From contig JAKOTQ010000023.1 of assembly GCA_029776205.1 (NCBI GenBank), forward strand, positions 1 to 64,000: DNA of 64,000 nucleotides, written 5' to 3'. Under the pieces are notes generated by a model that ran no database searches, had not been told where the DNA came from, and saw only the letters and a list, made by a program, of their open reading frames with translations. Positions 38,305-48,317 of this stretch are shown piece after piece. Source of the stretch: Bacillota bacterium (lineage in GTDB: Bacteria > Bacillota > UBA4882 > UBA8346). Position 1 is the stretch's first letter. Every line of letters starts with the position of its first letter. A program made the position numbers and the translations under genes.

Positions 38305-38565
38305 ATGTACGATATTGTGATAGTCGGAGGGCCGCAGGTTCAACTTTGGCACGATCAATATAAAGTATTGCTTATAGAAAAACGTACTTTTCAGGAATCG
38401 TTGTATGGAGGTTTGCAAAAATGTTGCGGCGGCCTTTTAGATCCTGATATTATTTATAAAAATATGAAAAAACCTTTTATGTATAATAAAGTTTTGCGAA
38501 AATATATTATGCAATCGGGTATTCAAAGCATAAAACAGCGGAGGTTATACGGCAGTGAGTATTGA
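38305..38565 (+). pseudogene. Decayed FAD-dependent oxidoreductase (geranylgeranyl-reductase-like)
   Basis: MYDIVIVGG, then GPAGSTLAR-like residues readable in another frame, then YKVLLIEKRTF and KCCGGLLDPD; truncated. Confidence 0.7.
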
Positions 38566-39046
38566 AAGCGTTAAACGGGAGTTTGAAGCCAATGGCTGGG
38601 ATTTGGAAGTAATTGAATTTGATGAAAGCAGTGCTACGGTAGATTTAGCTGCCAGGGTATTGGGTGTTGAGCCGGGGCGGATCGCCAAAAGCATGGTCTT
38701 TCGTTTGAAAGACCGGGATATCATGATTTTATTTAAAGGCGATGCCCGGATTGACAATCGAAAGTTCCGGGAGTGTTTTGGGGAAAAGGCCAGTCTGCTA
38801 AAGCCGGAGTTGGTGTTGGAAGTCACGGGCCATCCGGTGGGCGGAGTCTGTCCATTCGGGCTAAAACAACCGCTTACGGTTTATCTGGACCAATCACTCC
38901 AGGATTTTGACTATGTTTATCCTGCAGGCGGAACGCCCAATTCGGCGGTGAAAATCAGCGTGGATCGTTTGGCAGAACTTACCAGAGGACATTGGGTTGA
39001 TGTGTCCAAAGAATCCGAACGGCCGCAGCAGGCGGTGAATATGTGA
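38555..39046 (+). CDS. YbaK/EbsC-type aminoacyl-tRNA deacylase
   Basis: AKSMVFRLKDRDIMILFKGDARIDNRKF, GHPVGGVCPFGL. Confidence 0.92.
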   Translation: MSIESVKREFEANGWDLEVIEFDESSATVDLAARVLGVEPGRIAKSMVFRLKDRDIMILFKGDARIDNRKFRECFGEKASLLKPELVLEVTGHPVGGVCPFGLKQPLTVYLDQSLQDFDYVYPAGGTPNSAVKISVDRLAELTRGHWVDVSKESERPQQAVNM

Positions 39047-39053
39047 AGAACGT

Positions 39054-39365
39054 TTAGTCCATAAATTGCACGGTTTCCATATATCGCGCATAGGCCACGT
39101 TTTTTTCGACCTTAACCACCACATAGTGTTTGTTGTCATCGGTGATCAATTCGTCTCCCTTGGTGACCGGAGCGGATGAGACGGTCATTAGAAGTTTCCC
39201 CGTCTTTTCTTCGACGATTCGGTAATAGGCGTATTGCCGGGGGACGGTCCGGCTGGGTGCCGGCCGGGTATGGTCTTGATCTTTCCGAAGCAACAGCCCG
39301 GTGATGAAGAATAAGGCCGTTAATCCGATAAGCAGATAAATCAGAATTTTGCGCGGCTTGGTCAA
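39054..39365 (-). CDS. Single-TM hypothetical protein
   Basis: N-terminal TM segment ILIYLLIGLTALFFITGLLL; TTG start with GGAG upstream proposed. Confidence 0.5.
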   Translation of the reverse strand: MTKPRKILIYLLIGLTALFFITGLLLRKDQDHTRPAPSRTVPRQYAYYRIVEEKTGKLLMTVSSAPVTKGDELITDDNKHYVVVKVEKNVAYARYMETVQFMD

Positions 39366-39639
39366 GTTGATCACTCCCGCTTTAGTTTGCCCAATCCCGG
39401 ATGTTTGATGAGGAAAATTCGGTGAAACTCTTGCTGGACCGCTGTTCGGTTTTTCTACCGTTGTCAACATCTGGAGATATCCGGCCGTATTGGATGCTTA
39501 TCACATACTGACGGCCGTCTTTTAATAGGAAGTTAATGTCTTGGCGGAAGGAGTTCGTCATTTGGTTTTGAATTGTTAAAAAAATACGTGATCCCGGGCG
39601 AAGAGGAAACGTGCCAGGGGATTGGTTGGAGGAACGGCG

Positions 39640-40221
39640 ATGAAATGGCAACAGGTTTTTGCGTGCTATAATTATCAAGGCAATACCGGTATCGGAAAAT
39701 TGCGGTACTGCCCTATTTGTGGCACGGAATGCGAACTTCAGCCCGAAAACGATCGCCTGCGTCCGGCCTGTCCCAAGTGCGGTTTTATCCAATACCGCAA
39801 TCCCAGTCCGGCGGTTTCCGTATTAATCGTCGATGACGGAAAAATCCTGTTGGGGAAGAGGGCAGGTTGGAATTTTGAAGGAGGGAAATGGTGTTTTCCC
39901 TGCGGATATATTGAATATGACGAAGATTTTCTGACGGCGGGCCGCCGTGAGGTCCGGGAAGAAACCGGCCTGGACGTGGCGATTACCGGGATAATCAATG
40001 TTGTCCACAATTTTTTTAATGAAGGATTACACACCTTGGTGGTAGTTTTGGCAGCACAGGTAAGGGGTGGAGTTCTTCAACCCAATGACGATCTTACTGA
40101 ATTGCGTTGGTTTGGTCCGGATGAACAGTTGCCGGATTTGGCATTTGAAGCGGACCGTATATTGATTGATTATTACCGCCAGGGAAAACTGACAAGGTTT
40201 ATTGACGTATATCTGGAGTGA
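39640..40221 (+). CDS. NUDIX hydrolase with N-terminal zinc ribbon
   Basis: YCPICGTECEL...CPKCGF, then GRREVREETGLDV Nudix box. Confidence 0.92.
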   Translation: MKWQQVFACYNYQGNTGIGKLRYCPICGTECELQPENDRLRPACPKCGFIQYRNPSPAVSVLIVDDGKILLGKRAGWNFEGGKWCFPCGYIEYDEDFLTAGRREVREETGLDVAITGIINVVHNFFNEGLHTLVVVLAAQVRGGVLQPNDDLTELRWFGPDEQLPDLAFEADRILIDYYRQGKLTRFIDVYLE

Positions 40222-40476
40222 TTCTATATTTTTCCTTGTTTTTCAGCAGTTAATCCTTTACAATTGAAACTAATGGTAAAAAATTATGCAACGCAATTAT
40301 TAAATAAAATTCAGAATATATCCAGGGTGAAATCATCTCTAGATCCCATGTCATAGACAAACGTGTGCGAGATGGGACTGTCAATAGATCCGTTAAAATT
40401 AACAGAGTTCAATTATAAGATTTATAAATTACATAATAATAACGAACATTCAGCGAAACATTGGGTAGGTGAAGTG

Positions 40477-41463
40477 ATGAAACTAAAGGGTCAACGGGTT
40501 TTAGTTACCGGCGCTGCCGGATTTATCGGATCCCATTTAGCGGAGGAACTGGTGAAGGAAGGATGTGAGGTCCGGGCTTTCGTCAGGTATAATTCAAAAA
40601 ATGATTGGGGCTGGTTGGAAACATCTGAATTGAAAAAAGAGATGGAGATTGTCGCTGGCGATATTCGTGATTATGATTCCGTTGCCAAGGCGGTCCGGGG
40701 ATGCGGTGCAGTAATGCACCTGGCAGCTCTGATTGGCATTCCTTATTCCTATGAGTCGCCATTGGCTTACATTCGTACCAATATTGAGGGAACGTATAAT
40801 GTTTTGCAAGCGTCTTTGGCAAATGAGGTTAACCGAGTAGTGGTCACCTCTACCAGTGAAACCTATGGAACTGCTCAAATAGTTCCCATTCGTGAAGATC
40901 ATCCTTTGGTTGGACAATCTCCCTATTCTGCCACTAAGATCGGGGCAGATCAGTTATCCATCAGTTATTACCGGAGCTTCGATCTGCCGGTGGCCATTAT
41001 CCGGCCCTTTAATACTTATGGGCCCCGTCAATCGGCCCGGGCAATCATTCCGACGGTGATCACTCAGATACTCAGCGGATACCCTCAGATTAGACTGGGA
41101 AATCTCAGTCCAACCCGGGATTTTAATTATGTGTTGGATACGGTGAACGGTTTTCTGAAAGTTGCTGAGAGCGACGCTGCGTTGGGACAGGTTATTAATA
41201 TCGGTTCCGGGGTGGAAACCGGATTAAGAGATGTGATTGAGACCATTGCTGCAATCATCGGTACCGGGGTTGAGATTGTCCAAGAACAGCAGCGGATGCG
41301 TCCGGATAAAAGCGAAGTAGAACGGCTGTGGTGTGACAATTCCCGGGCTTTTGAGCTGACGGGATGGAAACCACGCTATACTTTAAAAGAAGGTTTGCAG
41401 GAGACGATTGAATGGTTTCGGCAAAATCTAGGTCGATATAAAGCGGGAGTTTATAATCTCTAG
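40477..41463 (+). CDS. legB: NAD-dependent 4,6-dehydratase, LegB-like
   Basis: VLVTGAAGFIGSHLAEELV, SEXYGTAQ-type SDR motifs, YSATK; position in a Leg cluster. Confidence 0.82.
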   Translation: MKLKGQRVLVTGAAGFIGSHLAEELVKEGCEVRAFVRYNSKNDWGWLETSELKKEMEIVAGDIRDYDSVAKAVRGCGAVMHLAALIGIPYSYESPLAYIRTNIEGTYNVLQASLANEVNRVVVTSTSETYGTAQIVPIREDHPLVGQSPYSATKIGADQLSISYYRSFDLPVAIIRPFNTYGPRQSARAIIPTVITQILSGYPQIRLGNLSPTRDFNYVLDTVNGFLKVAESDAALGQVINIGSGVETGLRDVIETIAAIIGTGVEIVQEQQRMRPDKSEVERLWCDNSRAFELTGWKPRYTLKEGLQETIEWFRQNLGRYKAGVYNL

Positions 41464-41475
41464 GAGGCCGGACAA

Positions 41476-42615
41476 ATGATTCCTTTGAGTGTCCCTCATT
41501 TTTCAGGGAATGAATGGACTTATGTTAAAGAATGTATCGATACTAACTGGGTATCATCGGCAGGACGCTTTGTGGATCTTTTTGAAGAACGGATGGCCGA
41601 TTATCTGGGGATTGAGTATGGGGTCGCCGTGGTGAACGGTACGGCTGCAATCCATTTGGCTTTGAAGCTTACAGGGGTTGAGCCCGGAGACCGGGTGCTG
41701 GTTCCCTCGTTGACGTTTATTGCGTCGGTTAATCCGATCAAATACTGTGGTGCAGAACCGGTGTTTGTTGAGGTCAACCGGGAAACCTGGGGGATGGATC
41801 CGGCAGCAGCTGCTGCCAAGGTTGAGGAGTTGGAAGCGAAGGGTCAGAAAGTGAAAGCCATGATCGTGGTCCATCTGTTCGGGCATCCGGTGGATTTGGA
41901 TCCTTTGGTAGAATTATGCCGCCGCCATAATATATGGTTGATTGAGGATGCTACCGAAGCGCTTGGATCTGAGTATCGGGGCAAAAAAGCGGGGACTATC
42001 GGGGATATTGGTTGTTTTTCCTTTAACGGAAATAAATTGATTACAACCGGTGGCGGTGGGATGCTAGTAACCCGGGAGCAGAGTCTGGCAGAGAAAGCCC
42101 GTTATCTGTCCCAACAGGCCAAGGATGACCCTGAAAACTTTATCCACCGGGAAATCGGGTACAATTACCGTTTGACCAATATTCAAGCGGCGCTTGGCGT
42201 CGCTCAATTGGAACAGATCAATGGTTTTTTAAAGAAGAAGAAAGCCATTGCTGCTTGGTATAGCCAGGAGCTGGCTTCATTGGACGGGATTACTTTAACT
42301 CCGGAACAGCCATGGGCCAATAATTCATTTTGGTTGTATTCTATCTTGGTTGATCCCTTAAAGTTTGGCATGGGTTCTCGAGAGTTGATTCAGTATTTAC
42401 GCCGTAACGGAGTTCAATCCCGGCCGTTTTTCTATCCGGTGCACCGGTTGCCCATGTACGAGGCGTGTGACCGGACAGAAATGAAAGAAACCATGCTATT
42501 GTGGGAAGAAGGCGTTAATTTGCCCTCCAGTGTTTCCTTGACGGAAGAGGATCTTCATCGGGTTGTTGAAGTGATTCGGCAGGCCCACCTGGAAAGCATA
42601 GGAGCGGTTAGATGA
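41476..42615 (+). CDS. legC: PLP-dependent sugar aminotransferase, LegC-like
   Basis: DegT/DnrJ fold; EDATEALGSEYRGKKAGTIGDIGCFSFNGNKLITTGGGGM. Confidence 0.85.
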   Translation: MIPLSVPHFSGNEWTYVKECIDTNWVSSAGRFVDLFEERMADYLGIEYGVAVVNGTAAIHLALKLTGVEPGDRVLVPSLTFIASVNPIKYCGAEPVFVEVNRETWGMDPAAAAAKVEELEAKGQKVKAMIVVHLFGHPVDLDPLVELCRRHNIWLIEDATEALGSEYRGKKAGTIGDIGCFSFNGNKLITTGGGGMLVTREQSLAEKARYLSQQAKDDPENFIHREIGYNYRLTNIQAALGVAQLEQINGFLKKKKAIAAWYSQELASLDGITLTPEQPWANNSFWLYSILVDPLKFGMGSRELIQYLRRNGVQSRPFFYPVHRLPMYEACDRTEMKETMLLWEEGVNLPSSVSLTEEDLHRVVEVIRQAHLESIGAVR

Positions 42616-43274
42616 AACCGGTAATTATTATTGGCGGTGGTGGACATGCCCGTTCAATACGGGCTTTATTGAACGGGCTGCCTAATTATGAACCGGTTGG
42701 CTATACGGCAATGTCTCCTGGTGATATGGGAGATCTGCCATATCTTGGCGACGACCGGGTTTTACCCCGTTTGTTTGCCGATGGAATTCGTACTGCAGTT
42801 CTTGGTGTAGGCTCTATCCAACCCGGTCGGTTGCGGCGGAGATTGCTTACAGATTTAATGGCTATCGGTTTCGAACTGCCGGTGATTAAGGCTGTCTCGG
42901 CAGTGGTGGCTGATGATGTCCAAATTGGGGCGGGTACGGTTCTTTTTGAACGGGCAGTGGTTAATGCCAGGACGAGATTGGGGGAAGGCGTGATTATCAA
43001 TACTGGGGCTGTAGTTGAACATGACTGTGTAGTGGGGGACTTTACTCATCTGGCGCCGGCATCGGTGTTGGGCGGGGGAGTCCGGCTAGACGCTGATGTT
43101 CATGTAGGATTGAATGCGACGGTTATTGAAAACCGGGTGATTAGTTCCAGGATATTGATTGGCGCCGGTGCGGTGGTCTGTGAGGATTGTCTTCAGCCGG
43201 GAGTATATGTCGGTGTCCCTGCCCGAAGGTTGCGGGGATGGAATGATGATGAAACGGGATGGGATAGTCGATGA
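42612..43274 (+). CDS. NeuD/LegH-like sugar N-acetyltransferase
   Basis: PVIIIGGGGHARSI and left-handed beta-helix hexapeptides. Confidence 0.85.
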   Translation: MKPVIIIGGGGHARSIRALLNGLPNYEPVGYTAMSPGDMGDLPYLGDDRVLPRLFADGIRTAVLGVGSIQPGRLRRRLLTDLMAIGFELPVIKAVSAVVADDVQIGAGTVLFERAVVNARTRLGEGVIINTGAVVEHDCVVGDFTHLAPASVLGGGVRLDADVHVGLNATVIENRVISSRILIGAGAVVCEDCLQPGVYVGVPARRLRGWNDDETGWDSR

Positions 43275-44296
43275 AAGTTCATTCAGAACCGGTTTTCATT
43301 ATTGCGGAAGCCGGGGTAAATCATAATGGCCATCTGGATACGGCCCTTCGGCTGGTGGAGGCAGCCAAAGAAGCCGGCGCAGATGCCGTTAAGTTTCAAA
43401 CCTTTCGGGCGGACCGGATCGTCGGGATGGCTGCAGAAAAAGCGGCTTACCAAAAACGCCATACTTCAGCCGATGAAACCCAATATCACATGTTAAAACG
43501 GTTGGAATTATCGGAGGAAGCTCACTATCGGTTGCTAGAACACTGCCGGAATTGTCAAATTGAGTTTTTATCGACGCCCTTTGATTATGAAAGTGCGGAC
43601 TTTTTGGATAAATTGGGGATCAGCCGGTTTAAAATACCGTCCGGGGAGATTACCAATATTCCTTTTCTGAAATATATTGCTGAAAAAGGCCGTCCGGTGA
43701 TCCTGTCGACCGGTGCCTCGGATATAGGAGAAGTTGCTACTGCAATCACTGCTCTAGAGGACGGAGGAGCGGCCGGGATCAGTTTGCTCCATTGTGTGTC
43801 TCAATATCCGGCGCCTTTTGAAGATATCAATCTTAAGGCCATGAACACCTTGGCTAATGTCTTTCAGGTGCCGGTAGGATATTCCGATCATACGTTGGGA
43901 ATCGAAATTGCCATTGCAGCTGTTGCCTTAGGGGCCCGGATCATTGAAAAGCATTTCACGCTAGACCGGAAGATGCCGGGTCCTGATCATCAGGCTTCGA
44001 TTGAACCTCCGGAATTTCAGAGGATGGTTCTTTCCATTCGCCATGTGGAGGCAGCATTGGGTGATGGGGTGAAACGGCCGGCTGCTTCGGAACGGGAGAT
44101 TCAGCAGATTATTCGTAAAAGTCTGGTGGCCTCCGTTGATCTGCGAAAAGGTGAGGTTATCACCCCGGAAATGCTTCTGACGAAACGGCCGGGGACGGGT
44201 ATTCCTCCTTCCTTCTATAATGAAGTTATCGGGCTAAAGTTAATCCGGCCTGTTAAGCAAGATACAGTCTTGAAGTGGGAGGATTTTAAGGAGTGA
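43271..44296 (+). CDS. legI: N,N'-diacetyllegionaminate synthase (NeuB family)
   Basis: IIAEAGVNHNGHLDTALRLVEAAKEAGADAVKFQTF; C-terminal SAF domain. Confidence 0.88.
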   Translation: MKVHSEPVFIIAEAGVNHNGHLDTALRLVEAAKEAGADAVKFQTFRADRIVGMAAEKAAYQKRHTSADETQYHMLKRLELSEEAHYRLLEHCRNCQIEFLSTPFDYESADFLDKLGISRFKIPSGEITNIPFLKYIAEKGRPVILSTGASDIGEVATAITALEDGGAAGISLLHCVSQYPAPFEDINLKAMNTLANVFQVPVGYSDHTLGIEIAIAAVALGARIIEKHFTLDRKMPGPDHQASIEPPEFQRMVLSIRHVEAALGDGVKRPAASEREIQQIIRKSLVASVDLRKGEVITPEMLLTKRPGTGIPPSFYNEVIGLKLIRPVKQDTVLKWEDFKE

Positions 44297-45465
44297 GGCA
44301 ACGGAAAATTGCTGTGGTCACCGGAACCCGGGCTGAATACGGGTTATTGCATTCGTTGATCAAAGCGGTCCATGAGGATGAAGCATTGCAATTGGAATTA
44401 ATCGTCACCGGAATGCATCTTTCGCCGGAGTTCGGATTCACCGTAAGCGAGATCGAAAAAGACGGGTTTCCGATTGCTAAACGTATAGAGATGCTGCTTT
44501 CATCGGATTCACCAACCGGTGTTGTCAAATCCGTCGGCTTAGGATGTATTGGCTTCGCTGATGCCTTAGCGGAAATCCGGCCGGATATTATGGTGGTACT
44601 GGGAGACCGGTTTGAGGCTCTGGCTGCGGCGGTTTCAGCGTTAATCCTGGGGATCCCTATTGCTCATATTCACGGCGGAGAGATTACTGCCGGAGCAGTG
44701 GATGACAGTATCCGCCATAGTATCACCAAGATGAGTTCGTTTCATTTTACTGCAACCGAAGTATACCGAAAACGGATTATCCGGATGGGAGAAGCGCCGG
44801 AGCGGGTTTTTGTGACCGGTGCACCGGGGTTGGACCGGCTGCGGGAAATGACCTTTTTGACACGGGAGCAATTGGAACGGGAGTTGGATTGGGAGATCCG
44901 GCACCCAGTGGCTTTGGTGACTTTTCATCCGGTTACGCTGGAACAGGGACATGCAGCGGCTCAGGTTGGATGTTTATTGGGGGCGATCCGGGAAGCCGGG
45001 ATATCTGCAATTTTCACCGGGGCTAATGCAGATACTGAAGGAAGGTTGATTACAACTTTACTGACGGAGTTTTGCCAGGAAAACCCCAGCCGGTATCTTT
45101 TTTTCCCCAGCTTGGGGCAGTTACGCTATTTGAGTCTGTTGCAAGTGGCGGATCTGATGATTGGCAATTCGTCCAGTGGTATCATCGAAGCGCCTTCTTT
45201 TGGTCTTCCGGTGGTGAATATGGGGTCTCGGCAGGCTGGGCGAATGACTGGAAAAAATGTCATTCAGGTTCCGGTGGATCGGGAGAAGATCGTCGAAGGG
45301 ATTCGTCTGGCTTTATCCGATGCATTTCGGAGTCAGGCTGGGCAGGCGGATAACCCGTATGCCCGGGACTACCGTGCTGGGTGGAATATTAAGGAGATTT
45401 TGAAAAATTCTGAACTGACGCCCAAAACAGTGATCAAAGGTTTTTACGAGGGGCCAATTGATTGA
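44293..45465 (+). CDS. legG: UDP-sugar hydrolysing 2-epimerase (NeuC/LegG)
   Basis: VTGTRAEYGLLHSLIKAV, HIHGGEITAGAVDDSIRHSITKMSSFHF. Confidence 0.9.
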   Translation: MRQRKIAVVTGTRAEYGLLHSLIKAVHEDEALQLELIVTGMHLSPEFGFTVSEIEKDGFPIAKRIEMLLSSDSPTGVVKSVGLGCIGFADALAEIRPDIMVVLGDRFEALAAAVSALILGIPIAHIHGGEITAGAVDDSIRHSITKMSSFHFTATEVYRKRIIRMGEAPERVFVTGAPGLDRLREMTFLTREQLERELDWEIRHPVALVTFHPVTLEQGHAAAQVGCLLGAIREAGISAIFTGANADTEGRLITTLLTEFCQENPSRYLFFPSLGQLRYLSLLQVADLMIGNSSSGIIEAPSFGLPVVNMGSRQAGRMTGKNVIQVPVDREKIVEGIRLALSDAFRSQAGQADNPYARDYRAGWNIKEILKNSELTPKTVIKGFYEGPID

Positions 45466-45477
45466 AGGAGCAGTCAA

Positions 45478-45882
45478 ATGAAAGATTTTCGACAAACATT
45501 GATCGCGCCGGAAACCACTTTGAGAGGTGCAATGGAGATTATGGATCGGGCCGCCCAGGGGCTCGTGATGGTCGTTGATTCGGAGGGCCGTTTGTTGGGG
45601 GTACTCACCGACGGTGATATGCGGCGGGCTATTTTAAAAGGCGTACCTTTTGAAGCGACCGTGGATGGCTTAATGTCCAGGGAACCCATCGTAGCTTATC
45701 CTCATATGACGGATGGTGAAATCCGCCGTTTAATGCGGGAGAAGTCCATCCGGCAAGTTCCGGTGGTTGATGATTCCAGAAAAGTGGTGGGATTGAAGCT
45801 CGTGGAGCAGTGTTTTGCGCCGGAGCGGCCCAATTGGGTGGTGTTGATGGGGGCGGTTTTGGAAAACGGTTACTGCCGCTGA
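45478..45882 (+). CDS. CBS-domain part of a PtmE-like nucleotidyltransferase (5' part of a frameshifted gene)
   Basis: CBS pair MEIMDRAAQGLVMVVDSEGRLLGVLTDGDMRR; runs out of frame at VVLMGAVLENGYCR. Confidence 0.82.
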   Translation: MKDFRQTLIAPETTLRGAMEIMDRAAQGLVMVVDSEGRLLGVLTDGDMRRAILKGVPFEATVDGLMSREPIVAYPHMTDGEIRRLMREKSIRQVPVVDDSRKVVGLKLVEQCFAPERPNWVVLMGAVLENGYCR

Positions 45883-46526
45883 CTTTGGAAACGCCTAAAC
45901 CATTGTTGAAGGTGGGAAACCGGCCCATTCTGGAAACCATTATTGAACAGTTTAAAAGTTATGGCTTTGTTCAGTTTATTATCAGTCTGAACTATTTATC
46001 GGATAAAATTAAAAATCACCTCGGTGACGGCCGGAAACTGGGGGTGACCATTGAATATATTGAAGAGAAGAAACCTTTGGGTACGGCCGGGGCGTTGAGC
46101 CTGATTCGGGTGCCCAGCGAGGAACCCATATTTGTGATGAATGGGGATGTACTCACTACTGTGAATTTTGACAGCTTCCAGGCCTATCATCAGGCAAAGA
46201 AGAATGATTTGACGATTGGAGTCCGGAATTTTTCGTGGACAATCCCTTACGGGGTAGTGGAGATGAAACAAGAATTGGTTCGGGAGATTCAGGAGAAACC
46301 GACCTATCATTTTTTAGTTAACGGTGGTATTTATTTGCTTAATGCTCAGCTGATCCGGAGGATTCCTAAAAATACCTATTATGATATGACTCAATTGGCT
46401 AATGATCTGATCAAAGCCGGTGATCGAGTAGGTTGTTTTCCCATTACGGAGTATTGGATGGATATTGGCCGTCCGGATGATTTAATAAAAGCTAATCAGG
46501 ATTATGCGAATATCTTTCAGAATTAA
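45810..46526 (+). CDS. Sugar-phosphate nucleotidyltransferase part of PtmE-like protein (3' part of a frameshifted gene)
   Basis: GGFGKRLLPLTLETPKPLLKVGNRPILETIIEQF without its expected upstream MAG residues. Confidence 0.85.
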   Translation: MFCAGAAQLGGVDGGGFGKRLLPLTLETPKPLLKVGNRPILETIIEQFKSYGFVQFIISLNYLSDKIKNHLGDGRKLGVTIEYIEEKKPLGTAGALSLIRVPSEEPIFVMNGDVLTTVNFDSFQAYHQAKKNDLTIGVRNFSWTIPYGVVEMKQELVREIQEKPTYHFLVNGGIYLLNAQLIRRIPKNTYYDMTQLANDLIKAGDRVGCFPITEYWMDIGRPDDLIKANQDYANIFQN

Positions 46527-46549
46527 TATGGTGATCTGAGGCGGTTGAT

Positions 46550-47263
46550 GTGAAACAATCATTTTTGGCGATTATTCCAGCTCGGAGCGGCTCAAAGGGC
46601 ATTCCGGGAAAAAATATTAAAGACCTTTATGGTAAGCCGTTAATTGGGTACACAGTGGAGGCGGCTTTGCAGTCCCCTTATTTCACAGCAGAAGATGTGA
46701 TCTGCTCGACGGATTCTCCGGAGATTGCTCAAGTTGCCCGTTCCTATGGAGCGGCAGTTCCCTGGCTACGGCCGCCGGAATTGGCGCGGGATGATACCAA
46801 TTCTGCTGCAGTGGTTGAAGATGTGGTCACTAGATTGGCTTCTTGTGGCCGATATTACCAACATTTGGTGTTATTACAGCCCACCTCGCCACTGCGCACG
46901 GTGTCGCATATTAACCATGCCATCGAATTTTATCTGGAGAAAAAGGCAGATGCGGTAATATCCGTAGCTCCGGTCCGGGAATCGCCTTTTTGGATGAAGA
47001 CCATGAATGAAGCTGGAGTTCTCAATAATCTTATTTCGCCTTCGGGAGAATACCTGCAGCGTCAACAGTTGCCCCAAGTATATCGACCCAATGGTGCTAT
47101 TTATATTATACGGACGGAAGTTTTTCTGAGAGAGCGGAGTTTTTACCCTGCGGGAAGTTATGGCTTTGTGATGGATCGTCACAGCAGTGTGGATATAGAT
47201 GAGGAATTAGACTGGATCATTGCCGAGAGGTTGGTGAAAGCTTCCGATGACAGTAGAAAATAA
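46550..47263 (+). CDS. legF: CMP-N,N'-diacetyllegionaminate synthase
   Basis: AIIPARSGSKGIPGKNIKDLYGKPLIGYTVEAAL, LLQPTSPLR. Confidence 0.9.
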   Translation: MKQSFLAIIPARSGSKGIPGKNIKDLYGKPLIGYTVEAALQSPYFTAEDVICSTDSPEIAQVARSYGAAVPWLRPPELARDDTNSAAVVEDVVTRLASCGRYYQHLVLLQPTSPLRTVSHINHAIEFYLEKKADAVISVAPVRESPFWMKTMNEAGVLNNLISPSGEYLQRQQLPQVYRPNGAIYIIRTEVFLRERSFYPAGSYGFVMDRHSSVDIDEELDWIIAERLVKASDDSRK

Positions 47264-48317
47264 GATTTGCTTTGTGGTGCATACGTCGTTTCAGTTGATG
47301 TTTGCCACGATAATGCGTAAAAAGATTCAAGGAAAGTCTCAGCTGATCTGGGAAGATGACGGGCGGAATCAGCTCGATCATCTTCAATCTTTTATTGAGC
47401 AAAATTGGGAGCATCATTGGAGGCTTTCGACTCGAGAAAAAAAAGATCCGTCCCAGTGGCGGGAAATTAAGAAGGCCGCCTGCGACCAACTGAAACATTG
47501 TTGGATCTTATGTCTTTGGTCCCTTCATTCCAAAGTCAATCAGGCGATGATGGAAGCAGCCAAGGAAAAAGGAATCACTGTATACGTTTTTCCGGAGGGC
47601 TTGATCATCTATGATTATTTTAAATCCGGGTTTGACCATTGGATCAAAACTATATCAGGCCGGTATATCTATTCCTTTGATTATTTTTTCACCTATTTTG
47701 GACAGGAGAGGTTTAACCATCCCCGGATTCGGCCGATGCCCTTTTTATTTACATCTTCCAATTTAGCTCAGCTGACATTGCCGGATGAAATAGGCTATCC
47801 TAATTTAGACTTCAATTCGTTTCAAGGGATATATCTAGGGCAACCCTTAAGCGAAGGGGGAATCTTAAGTGTGGATGAAGAAAACGGGTATCTAGAGGCA
47901 GTGTTTGCGGCGTTGCCGGCAACGGACAGAATTTTAGTTTTGCTACATCCCTGGGAACGGCCCGATAAATACCGGCGGTTTGGGAATGTTTTTCCTTTTT
48001 TCAATAATCATTTTCCTAACGAAATATGGCTCCATCATTGCAATCCACGTTATGTATTGACGGCTTATTCTACGATTTTAATCAATTCAGCCTTGATCTT
48101 TCCGGCGGTTCCCCATGTGATGCTTTATCGGGCGGTAGGGCCTTTGAGGCGCCGGCGCCGCTTGCAATCTCTGGCAACAGCTTTTGAAGATATCCCTAAT
48201 ATTCGGCTACTTGATGCCATCTCAGATATTCCTGCAGCCATATCCCAACCGGTGACCCGGTTTTCAGTAGAGCCGGCTCTGGATGAAGCGGAATTTTTCA
48301 AACGGTATTTTACATAA
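47247..48317 (+). CDS. Putative nonulosonate (sialyltransferase-like) glycosyltransferase
   Basis: Overlaps legF; FPEGLIIYD, LLHPWERPDK and YSTILINS resemble bacterial sialyltransferase motif positions. Confidence 0.45.
   Translation: MTVENKICFVVHTSFQLMFATIMRKKIQGKSQLIWEDDGRNQLDHLQSFIEQNWEHHWRLSTREKKDPSQWREIKKAACDQLKHCWILCLWSLHSKVNQAMMEAAKEKGITVYVFPEGLIIYDYFKSGFDHWIKTISGRYIYSFDYFFTYFGQERFNHPRIRPMPFLFTSSNLAQLTLPDEIGYPNLDFNSFQGIYLGQPLSEGGILSVDEENGYLEAVFAALPATDRILVLLHPWERPDKYRRFGNVFPFFNNHFPNEIWLHHCNPRYVLTAYSTILINSALIFPAVPHVMLYRAVGPLRRRRRLQSLATAFEDIPNIRLLDAISDIPAAISQPVTRFSVEPALDEAEFFKRYFT

Noticed and set aside
45478-46526. Programmed ribosomal frameshift as the default explanation for the split PtmE-like gene
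   Set aside because: No clear slippery heptamer or downstream structure evident; a one-base loss or sequencing error is simpler, so programmed shift is listed only as a possibility.
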